From an uncultured Atopobiaceae bacterium (GTDB lineage Bacteria; Actinomycetota; Coriobacteriia; Coriobacteriales; Atopobiaceae), in assembly GCA_947581665.1 (NCBI GenBank), contig CANPVI010000115.1, forward strand, positions 1 to 5,388: a DNA stretch of 5,388 nt. The letters run 5' to 3'. The translations under genes and the position numbers were made by a program. Positions within the stretch are counted from its first letter, which is position 1; each line of letters begins with the position of its first letter. Positions 1 to 4,694 of this stretch are shown here, piece after piece. A model generated the notes under the pieces. It ran no database searches. It saw nothing but the letters and a program-made list of their open reading frames with translations, and had not been told where the DNA came from.

Positions 1-39
1 CTCCTCGGAAGGGGCGACATGCTCTTCCGCCCGGGTGGG
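1..39 (+). other. FtsK/SpoIIIE-like coding fragment at a probable chimeric junction
   Basis: Frame 1 of the plus strand reads LLGRGDMLFRPGG over bases 1-39. From memory, the DNA translocase FtsK/SpoIIIE family carries an almost identical conserved stretch (LLGRGDMLF, one variable residue, P, then a glycine two residues on) in its motor domain. The resemblance ends by about base 39, and the frame stops soon afterwards at 52-54 (TGA). The fragment points opposite to every other gene here and abuts the place where the pnp frame loses its family match. I infer a piece of an ftsK gene lying to the left, joined to pnp in inverted orientation. The match is only 13 codons long, so chance resemblance is possible, though nine consecutive matching residues make that unlikely. 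Confidence 0.5.
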
Positions 40-316
40 CGATGCGCACGGTGAGCGTCGCCTTCTCGGAGGGACGCGATTCGCGCTTGAGGTAGCCGCC
101 GGGGATGCGCCCCACGGCGTACATGCGCTCGATGAAGTCGACGGTGAGCGGGAAGAAATCGAAGTCCTTGCGCTCCTTGGAGACGACTGCGGTCACGATG
201 ACCTCGGAATCGCCCTGCTTGACGACGCAGGCGCCCGTCGCCTGCTTGGCGAGCTCGCCGGCTTCGAGTGCGTAGTGCTTGCCGTAGAGCTCGAATTCGT
301 GCGTAACCTTTGCCAT
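1..316 (-). CDS. pnp: Polyribonucleotide nucleotidyltransferase (PNPase), 5' part, family match lost near the window edge
   Basis: PNPase is a trimeric 3'-5' exoribonuclease that uses phosphate to release nucleoside diphosphates during mRNA turnover. About 105 residues are visible, from ATG at 316-314. They form the start of the first RNase PH domain: FELYGKHYALEAGELAKQATGAC near residues 8-30, DFFPLTVDF at 53-61 and GRIPGGYLKRESRPSE at 69-84. The family next expects arginine, a hydrophobic residue and IDRPIRPLF. Here the frame reads RIAHPGGRACRPF from residue 91, so genuine pnp sequence probably ends at about base 43. No stop codon is seen before the edge. A GGAGG ribosome binding site lies at 331-327, 10 bases before the ATG. 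Its position after rpsO is the classic rpsO-pnp arrangement. Identity is secure; integrity at the edge is doubtful. Confidence 0.93.
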   Translation of the reverse strand, partial: MAKVTHEFELYGKHYALEAGELAKQATGACVVKQGDSEVIVTAVVSKERKDFDFFPLTVDFIERMYAVGRIPGGYLKRESRPSEKATLTVRIAHPGGRACRPFRG

Positions 317-363
317 GTTTCCCTTTCCTCCACCGAGCGGCCCTTCCGCCCGGCAACCTCGAT

Positions 364-433
364 GGCGGGAGTTCGCGTGCTCCCGCCGGCCCCTCGGGGG
401 CCCTTTGGCGAAGGAGCGCCTCCTCGGCGCTCC
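364..433 (-). promoter_or_regulatory. Three perfect hairpins in the rpsO-pnp spacer (candidate pnp leader control element)
   Basis: In transcript order there are three uninterrupted stems. Stem 3 pairs 433-426 with 420-413 (8 bp, 5-base loop). Stem 2 pairs 402-397 with 393-388 (6 bp, 3-base loop). Stem 1 pairs 387-380 with 371-364 (8 bp, 8-base loop). Stems 2 and 1 directly abut and could stack. None is followed by a real U run, so they are not standard intrinsic terminators. In E. coli the rpsO-pnp spacer holds a terminator and an RNase III-cut hairpin through which PNPase represses its own synthesis. By analogy these stems could be processing, stability or autoregulatory sites for pnp. The pairing is seen directly; the function is inferred. 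Confidence 0.55.
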
Positions 434-453
434 CCCGTTACCTCTGAAATGGA

Positions 454-729
454 TTAGACGTTGTCGCGCAGGCCGAGCTTCGCGATGAGCGCTCGGTAGT
501 CCTCGACGCTGCGGTTCTTGATGTAGACGAGCAGGCGCCTGCGCCGACCGACGAGCATGAGGAGGCCGCGACGTGTGTGGAAGTCCTTCTTGTGGACCTT
601 CATGTGCTCGGTGAGCTCGCGAATGCGCTCGGTGAGGATCGCGACCTGCACCTCGGCGGAGCCACTGTCGTGCTCGTCCTTGCCGAACTCCTTGATGAGC
701 TCGGCCTTGCGTTCCTTGGAGATGGTCAT
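454..729 (-). CDS. rpsO: 30S ribosomal protein S15
   Basis: This 91-residue protein matches S15 along its full length (about 89 residues is usual). S15 is a primary binder of the central domain of 16S rRNA, needed to nucleate the platform of the 30S subunit, and it forms an intersubunit bridge. Visible signatures are SGSAEVQ at 22-28, HKKDFHTRRGLL at 46-57 containing the rRNA-contacting His/Asp residues, VGRRRRLLVYIK at 60-71 and the C-terminal YRALIAKLGLR. The ATG at 729-727 is preceded by AAAGGTGAT, a good match to the anti-Shine-Dalgarno sequence. The stop is TAA. It is followed after 137 bases by pnp and sits 172 bases after recO, a gap large enough for its own promoter. S15 often represses its own translation; the leader described separately is compatible with that. 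Confidence 0.98.
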   Translation of the reverse strand: MTISKERKAELIKEFGKDEHDSGSAEVQVAILTERIRELTEHMKVHKKDFHTRRGLLMLVGRRRRLLVYIKNRSVEDYRALIAKLGLRDNV

Positions 730-825
730 GCATCACCTTTCCTCGGGATCCATCCCATTCGCCTTGAGCTGGGTGCGCCGTCAGGTGGAGAACATGCGAC
801 CAAGCACAAGGTAGCCAACCGCCAG
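730..825 (-). promoter_or_regulatory. rpsO 5' leader with a possible Shine-Dalgarno-sequestering fold
   Basis: The transcript strand between the candidate promoter and the rpsO ATG is about 90 bases. CACCT at 787-783 can pair with AGGTG at 738-734, which lies inside the rpsO ribosome binding site. Just upstream of that site, GGGAT at 756-752 can pair with ATCCC at 749-745 across a 2-base loop (or 4 bp around a TGGA tetraloop). Autoregulatory mRNA structures recognised by S15 are known upstream of rpsO in several bacterial groups and differ in shape between groups. This leader could be one. The complementarity is short and the region GC-rich, so the call rests mainly on position. Confidence 0.3.
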
Positions 826-856
826 AATCTAGCACATGGGGCGCGCGTCCGCCATT
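826..856 (-). promoter_or_regulatory. Candidate rpsO promoter (extended -10)
   Basis: On the minus strand TGCTAGATT occupies 834-826: an extended -10 (TG, one base, then TAGATT, four of six consensus positions including T1, A2 and T6). The hexamer 17 bases upstream (TGGCGG) is a poor -35, so the extended TG would have to compensate. A start near base 819 would give a leader of about 90 bases before rpsO. It lies in the only long gap between recO and rpsO, where a promoter for a ribosomal protein gene is expected. Confidence 0.3.
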
Positions 857-873
857 TGGCACCGCACTCCACG

Positions 874-897
874 AAAACGCCGCGAACGCGGACGCGT
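874..897 (-). terminator. Weak candidate terminator after recO
   Basis: Just after the recO stop, the minus strand can form CCGC-GTTC-GCGG (stem 891-888 with 883-880). It can be extended by ACG/CGT (897-895 with 879-877) past a 3-base bulge. It is followed by four T residues (877-874) whose first base is shared with the stem. The short stem, bulge and short T run make it marginal. It may be a partial terminator or attenuator between the recO operon and rpsO. Confidence 0.25.
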
Positions 898-901
898 CTG
901 A

Positions 902-1651
902 TCAGAGCTCCGCGAAGAACGCGAAGGACTTGAGCCCCACGTCGAGTTGCGCGCGCACCCAGTCGAGTGCCATGCGCGCGGCCCACGCGGCATCCCCGGG
1001 CGCCACGGGCGAGGAGGCGAGCTCCGAGAAGGGGCAGAGGAGAAGCGCCCGAAGCCATCTGCGGCGATGCTCGCCGAGAAGCTCCGCCTCCTCCACCCTC
1101 GCGGCACAGCCGGAGCAGAGCGCACCGCCGGAGCGCGCGTCGAACCACCGCACGTCACCGGAGCCGCAGCCCACGCAGACGTCGAGCTCCGCCCTCCAGC
1201 CGAGCATCGCCATGAGCTTGAAGGCGAAGGCGGCGGCGATGAGATGGAGGTGCGCGAGGTCGAGTGGGGTCGAGAGCACCTCGAAGGCGCGGGCCACGAG
1301 GGAGAAGACCACGGGCTCGCCCTCCCCTTCCACGCTTGCGGCCTTCACGCAATCGGCGATGGCCGCGGCCGCTGAGAGGACCTCGAAGTCCCGGAGAAGC
1401 ATCGGCGCGCCTTCCACGAGCCTCGCGTCGGTCATGACGAAGAGGGTGCGCCCGGGGGCGAGCAGCACGTCGGAGGTGCGGTAGAGCTCGCACGCGGCGC
1501 CGAAGCGGGAGCCGCCCTTCCTCGCGCCCTTCGCCACGGCGCGCTCGAGCGCGCCGTCCTCGGTGAGGAGCGTCACGATGAGATCGCGCTCCGCGAGCTT
1601 CGTGGTATCGAGCACGATGGCGACGGTGCGCTTTGCGGGGCCACGCGCCAC
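902..1651 (-). CDS. recO: DNA repair protein RecO
   Basis: RecO loads RecA onto SSB-coated single-stranded DNA together with RecR in the RecFOR gap-repair pathway. The 249-residue product has the usual family length and layout. It has an N-terminal OB fold (about 8-80, with KLAERDLIVTLLTEDGALERAVAKG and ELYRTSDVLL), then a helical region. A four-cysteine zinc finger follows: CVGC at 159-162 and CSGC at 179-182. The start is GTG at 1651-1649. No other in-frame start precedes it within the era stop region, and GAGGA lies 7 bases upstream inside the last codons of era. It begins 2 bases after the era stop, so translation is very probably coupled. Era-recO adjacency is common in Firmicutes and some actinobacterial lines. 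Confidence 0.95.
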   Translation of the reverse strand: MARGPAKRTVAIVLDTTKLAERDLIVTLLTEDGALERAVAKGARKGGSRFGAACELYRTSDVLLAPGRTLFVMTDARLVEGAPMLLRDFEVLSAAAAIADCVKAASVEGEGEPVVFSLVARAFEVLSTPLDLAHLHLIAAAFAFKLMAMLGWRAELDVCVGCGSGDVRWFDARSGGALCSGCAARVEEAELLGEHRRRWLRALLLCPFSELASSPVAPGDAAWAARMALDWVRAQLDVGLKSFAFFAEL

Positions 1652-1653
1652 GG

Positions 1654-2556
1654 CTATTCCTCGATGTCGTAGCCGAGCGCGCGGATGACGTTCTCGTCAT
1701 CGCGCCAGCGCCTCGACACCTGGACGTTGAGCTCGAGGTACACCCTCGCGCCGAGGAAGGCCTCGAGCGCGCGACGCGCCTTCGTGCCGATGGCCTTCAC
1801 CATCTTGCCCCCGGCGCCGATGAGGATGGCCTTCTGGGAATCCCGCTCCACGAGGATGGTGGCCTTCGCCGAGGCGTGGCCGTCCTTCGCCCAGGAAAGC
1901 GAATCGCAGCGCACGCCGGTGGCATGGGGCACCTCGTCCTTGCAGGCCAAAAGCACCTGCTCGCGCACGAATTCGGCGACGAGCTCCTCGTCGGTGGCGT
2001 CCCAGGGCACATCGCCGAACCACCGCGGGCCTTCCGGCAGGGAGCGCTCCACGATGTCGAGGAAGCCGTCGACGTTGAAGCCCTCCTTGGCGGAGAGGAC
2101 GAGCACGTCGTCATAGGGGGCGAGCGCGACTGCCGCCTCCACCTGCTCCTTGACAAGCTCCGGCGAGGCGATGTCGGCCTTGGAGATGACGAGGAGCTTC
2201 GGGGCCTTTGCCCTGGCCACATGGGAGGCCACCCATTCGTCGCCTCGGCCCACCGGGCGCGTGGCGTCGATCATATGGGCGATGACGTCCACGTCAGAAA
2301 GCTCGGCCAGCGCCTGGCGGTTGAGGGCGTTGCCCAGCGAATCCTTCGGCTTGTGGAGCCCCGGGGTGTCCACGAGGATGATCTCAGCGTGGGGACGATC
2401 GATCACCGCGCGCAGGCGTTTGCGCGTGGTCTGCGAAACGGGGCTGGTGATGGCCACGTGCGTGCCCACGCACGCGTTGACGAGCGTGGACTTTCCCGCG
2501 TTCGGGCGCCCCACGAGGGCGACGAACCCGCTCTTGAACTGCTCCGGCTCACTCAT
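1654..2556 (-). CDS. era: GTPase Era (30S ribosome assembly)
   Basis: Era is an essential GTPase that binds the 3' end of 16S rRNA and helps 30S maturation. The 300-residue product has family length. Its GTPase domain shows G1 GRPNAGKS at 16-23, the QTTR switch at 42-45, G3 DTPG at 63-66, G4 SKAD at 125-128 and G5 SAK at 155-157. A C-terminal KH domain follows, with the Era-typical VERDSQKAILIG at 236-247, the GAGG loop at 247-250 and IGTKAR at 256-261. G4 is normally NKxD; here Ser replaces Asn, noted as a finding. The ATG at 2556-2554 has GAGGGGG about 7 bases upstream, lying within a small hairpin. It starts 29 bases after the acidic ORF and ends 2 bases before recO. Confidence 0.97.
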   Translation of the reverse strand: MSEPEQFKSGFVALVGRPNAGKSTLVNACVGTHVAITSPVSQTTRKRLRAVIDRPHAEIILVDTPGLHKPKDSLGNALNRQALAELSDVDVIAHMIDATRPVGRGDEWVASHVARAKAPKLLVISKADIASPELVKEQVEAAVALAPYDDVLVLSAKEGFNVDGFLDIVERSLPEGPRWFGDVPWDATDEELVAEFVREQVLLACKDEVPHATGVRCDSLSWAKDGHASAKATILVERDSQKAILIGAGGKMVKAIGTKARRALEAFLGARVYLELNVQVSRRWRDDENVIRALGYDIEE

Positions 2557-2560
2557 GCCT

Positions 2561-2579
2561 GCGCCCCCTCGCAGGGCGC
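2561..2579 (-). promoter_or_regulatory. Hairpin over the era ribosome binding site
   Basis: On the transcript strand GCGCCC (2579-2574) pairs perfectly with GGGCGC (2566-2561) around a 7-base loop. The structure contains the era Shine-Dalgarno run (GAGGGGG, 2570-2564) and ends 4 bases before the ATG. A ribosome finishing the acidic ORF at 2588-2586 would be close enough to melt it. The hairpin may therefore couple era translation to the upstream ORF. In GC-rich DNA a 6-bp stem can arise by chance. Confidence 0.35.
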
Positions 2580-2585
2580 TCGCGC

Positions 2586-2777
2586 CTAGGGCTCGTCGGG
2601 AAGCGTCTCTCCATGGAAGGTCTCGCTCGCAAAATCGTCCTTCTCGAGATCGAGGTCGTCGCCCATGTGGTCGGCGAACTCGTCCACCTCGAGATCCTCC
2701 TCTTCCGTCTCGGCTTCGTCGAAAGGCGCGTTGCGCGTCACGTCATCGAGATCGTAGCGCTCGTCTTTAGCTGGCAT
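2586..2777 (-). CDS. Small highly acidic protein of unknown function
   Basis: I do not recognise this gene. The 63-residue product contains 26 Asp/Glu against only 4 Lys/Arg, and no Cys or Trp. It has no signal peptide or membrane segment, so it is probably a soluble, largely disordered cytoplasmic protein. The acidic residues form runs such as ETEEEDLEVDEF (23-34) and GDDLDLEKDDF (39-49), spaced by single hydrophobic residues. I chose the ATG at 2777-2775 because AAGGAG lies exactly 5 bases before it. Upstream in-frame starts exist (TTG 2822, ATG 2816), but neither has such a site. It lies 57 bases after dgkA and 29 before era, on the same strand, so it is probably co-transcribed. Such a charge pattern could mimic nucleic acid or bind a basic ribosomal partner, but that is speculation. 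Confidence 0.75.
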   Translation of the reverse strand: MPAKDERYDLDDVTRNAPFDEAETEEEDLEVDEFADHMGDDLDLEKDDFASETFHGETLPDEP

Positions 2778-2834
2778 GGCTGCTCCTTCGTCTCCATGTG
2801 CTCTGGCAGCAGACATACCCAATATCGATGGCGC

Positions 2835-3227
2835 TTAGCTGCCAAGGCCCAAGAGCGCCACGATGCGGCTCGCGAAGATCACCAGCCCCATGACCCCCAC
2901 GAGGCATGAGAGCACCCACACCGCCGCGGCGGACACGTCCTTCGCCTTGCCCGCGAGCGGATGGTATTCGGGTGAGACGAGGTCGACGATGGTCTCGATG
3001 GCGGTGTTCATGAGCTCGGCGCCGAGCACCACGCCGATGCCGAGGAGGATGAGCGCCCATTCGCTCGCGGAGAGCCGCAGCAGGCAGCTGCACGCGATCG
3101 CGAAGACGGCGAAGCCCACCATGACCTTGAGGTTGCGCTCGCCCTTCCAGGCGATGCGAAATCCCTGGATGGCGAAGCCGAGGCTCTTGCGAAAGCTCGG
3201 ATGGTCTCTCGAGGAGCCGGGGATCAT
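2835..3227 (-). CDS. dgkA: Membrane DgkA-family kinase (undecaprenol / diacylglycerol kinase)
   Basis: This is a small integral-membrane kinase that phosphorylates a lipid alcohol with ATP. In Gram-positive bacteria the family mostly acts on undecaprenol, feeding the carrier pool for wall synthesis. The 130-residue product has three hydrophobic segments, roughly 34-52, 56-72 and 100-122. The family residues are visible: WKGERN at 27-32 (Glu30), ELMNTAIE at 71-78 (Glu71, Asn74, Glu78), VDL at 81-83 and KAKDVSAAAV at 94-103 (Lys96, Asp97). They sit two residues beyond the E. coli DgkA numbering. The ATG at 3227-3225 overlaps the ybeY stop as ATGA, with GGGGAG 8 bases upstream. A longer reading frame exists toward 3476 but lies inside ybeY and is arginine-rich junk. 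Undecaprenol versus diacylglycerol specificity cannot be decided here. Confidence 0.93.
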   Translation of the reverse strand: MIPGSSRDHPSFRKSLGFAIQGFRIAWKGERNLKVMVGFAVFAIACSCLLRLSASEWALILLGIGVVLGAELMNTAIETIVDLVSPEYHPLAGKAKDVSAAAVWVLSCLVGVMGLVIFASRIVALLGLGS

Positions 3228-3727
3228 GGGCGGGGCTCCCCGGTATGCGCGTCGAGCGTGAAGGGCTCCACGCGGCCCTCCGTGGCGCGTTCGACGAGGC
3301 GTTGCTGCACCGCCCCCATCCGCGCCGAATCGCCCGGATCCCCATGGTCGTAGCCCAAGAGGTGGAGCATCCCGTGGATCACGAGGAGTCGGGTCTCGTC
3401 GGCGGGGGTCGTCTCGAAGTCCTTCGCCTGGCGCGCGATGAACGCGGGGTCGAGCACGAGGTCGCCGAGCATGCAAGGATGGGTCGCCTGGGGGTCCTCA
3501 TCGGGGCGCTCGAGCTCGATCGAGAGCACGTCCGTGGGTGCGTCGACGCCCCTGAGCTCCGAGTTGAGCTCGGCCATTTCCGCGTCATCCACCACCGAGA
3601 GCGAAAGCTCGCAAGGGCGATCGATCCCCTCCTCCGCGAGCACCATCTCGGCGAGGCCCTTGACCTCTCGGGCGTCCACGGCGAGCGGCGCCTTGCTCGC
3701 TTCTCGATATACGAGCTCCACGCTCAC
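3224..3727 (-). CDS. ybeY: Endoribonuclease YbeY (16S rRNA maturation)
   Basis: YbeY is a zinc-dependent endoribonuclease that acts in 16S rRNA 3'-end maturation and 70S quality control. The 167-residue product carries the family signature HGMLHLLGYDH at 118-128, giving the metal-binding His118, His122 and His128. The supporting conserved blocks are ELNSELRG (53-60), PTDVLSI (64-70) and LGDLVL (87-92). The start is GTG at 3727-3725, which overlaps the phoH stop as GTGA; a second GTG two codons later is an alternative. GGAAGG lies about 10 bases upstream. It ends in an ATGA overlap with dgkA. The phoH-ybeY pair is conserved across many bacteria. Its partner Era, which YbeY is known to work with, lies two genes downstream in the same probable operon. 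Confidence 0.97.
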   Translation of the reverse strand: MSVELVYREASKAPLAVDAREVKGLAEMVLAEEGIDRPCELSLSVVDDAEMAELNSELRGVDAPTDVLSIELERPDEDPQATHPCMLGDLVLDPAFIARQAKDFETTPADETRLLVIHGMLHLLGYDHGDPGDSARMGAVQQRLVERATEGRVEPFTLDAHTGEPRP

Positions 3728-4674
3728 CTCGAACCCGCCTTCCGAGCCGCCGCCTCGTAGGCGCTCACGATGCTTCCCACGAGATCATGGCGCACGATGT
3801 CGGCGCGTCCGAGCTCCACGAAGGCGATGCCCTTCACGTCCCCCAGCACGGAGCGGGCGCTGTCGATGCCGTTTTTGCCGAGGAGGTCGCGCTGCGTGTT
3901 GTCGCCGCACACGACGAACGTCGAGCGGAAGCCGAGGCGCGTGAGGAACATCTTCATCTGGTCCGGAGTCGTGTTCTGCGCCTCATCGAGGATGACGAAG
4001 GCGTCATTGAGCGTGCGTCCGCGCATGAAGGCGAGCGGCGCGATCTCGATGGCGCCGGAGGCGATGTAGTCGTTCGCGCGATCGCGCTCGCAGAGGTCGA
4101 AGAGCGCGTCGTAGAGCGGCCGCACGTAGGGGTCGAGCTTCTCATCGAGCGTGCCCGGGAGGAATCCGAGCGATTCGCCGGCCTCCACCACGGGACGGGT
4201 GAGCACGATGCGTCCCACCGAACCCCTCGAGAGGGCGGCGAGGGCCATGGCCATGGCGAGATAGGTCTTCCCGGTGCCGGCGGGACCGAGCGCGAAGGTG
4301 ATGGTCGATGAGCGCATGGCGCGCACGTAGGCGAGTTGGCCCTCGGTCTTCGCCCCCACGCTGCGGCCGCGCACGGTGAGCACGCGCCCCTCGTCGAGAT
4401 CGCTTCCCGAAGCCGCGGCACCGAGGAGGAGACCATCCACATCGTGCGTATCGGGGACGCGTCCCTCCCGCACAAGCCCCATGAGTATGCCGAAGGCGCG
4501 CGCGACGCGATTCGCCTCGTCCACATCGCCCGTGATGGTGATCGACTGCCCTCGCACGGTGATGGAGGCGGGCGTGGAGGATTCGATCCTTCGAAGCAGG
4601 GAATCGGCCGGACCCATGAGTCGCGTGATGTCGATCGAATCGGGAATGGTGAGGCGTATCTGGCTCGCTTCCAT
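3724..4674 (-). CDS. phoH: PhoH-family ATPase
   Basis: This is a cytoplasmic P-loop ATPase of the PhoH/YbeZ type, thought to assist RNA processing with YbeY; the exact reaction is not settled. The 316-residue length is normal. The N-terminal region (about 1-110) includes the small nucleic-acid-binding-like fold SITVRGQSITITGD (37-50). The ATPase domain has Walker A GPAGTGKT at 130-137, TRPVVEAGESLGFLPG at 159-174, MRGRTLNDAFVILDEAQN at 217-234 containing Walker B (Asp230, Glu231), the GDNTQRDL sensor at 258-265 and RHDLVGSIV at 295-303. The ATG at 4674-4672 has GGAGG only 3 bases upstream, a rather short spacing. It follows the mtaB-like gene by 20 bases and overlaps ybeY by 4. Confidence 0.96.
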   Translation of the reverse strand: MEASQIRLTIPDSIDITRLMGPADSLLRRIESSTPASITVRGQSITITGDVDEANRVARAFGILMGLVREGRVPDTHDVDGLLLGAAASGSDLDEGRVLTVRGRSVGAKTEGQLAYVRAMRSSTITFALGPAGTGKTYLAMAMALAALSRGSVGRIVLTRPVVEAGESLGFLPGTLDEKLDPYVRPLYDALFDLCERDRANDYIASGAIEIAPLAFMRGRTLNDAFVILDEAQNTTPDQMKMFLTRLGFRSTFVVCGDNTQRDLLGKNGIDSARSVLGDVKGIAFVELGRADIVRHDLVGSIVSAYEAAARKAGSR

Positions 4675-4694
4675 GGTCCTCCGTGGCGATGCTG

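Noticed and set aside
24..353. Repeated 11-mer CTTCCGCCCGG at 24-34 and 343-353 as a recombination site explaining the edge junction
   Set aside because: The repeat is short, GC-rich, in direct orientation and does not coincide with the junction at about 39-43. Chance is sufficient.
413..433. Intrinsic terminator after rpsO
   Set aside because: The 8-bp stem is perfect, but only two T residues follow, so it does not meet the usual terminator form. It is kept as part of the hairpin cluster.
35..457. Plus-strand open frame across the pnp start and the rpsO-pnp spacer
   Set aside because: It is antisense to pnp and runs through the hairpin spacer, with no motif or ribosome binding site.
726..1148. 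Minus-strand open frame covering the recO 3' end and the rpsO leader
   Set aside because: It overlaps real RecO coding sequence in another frame, and its product is arginine-rich low-complexity with no motif.
1633..2589. A 318-codon open frame on the plus strand opposite era
   Set aside because: It lies antisense to a clear, full-length Era, is rich in Arg, His, Gly and Ala, and has no recognisable motif. Long antisense frames are expected in GC-rich genes with strong third-position GC.
2778..2822. Upstream TTG or ATG start for the acidic protein
   Set aside because: Neither has a convincing ribosome binding site. The extra residues (MGMSAARAHGDEGAA) differ in composition from the rest, and the ATG at 2777 has AAGGAG at ideal spacing.
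3228..3476. Longer N-terminus for DgkA reaching into ybeY
   Set aside because: The extra 83 residues are an out-of-frame reading of ybeY. The ATG overlapping the ybeY stop gives the normal family length.
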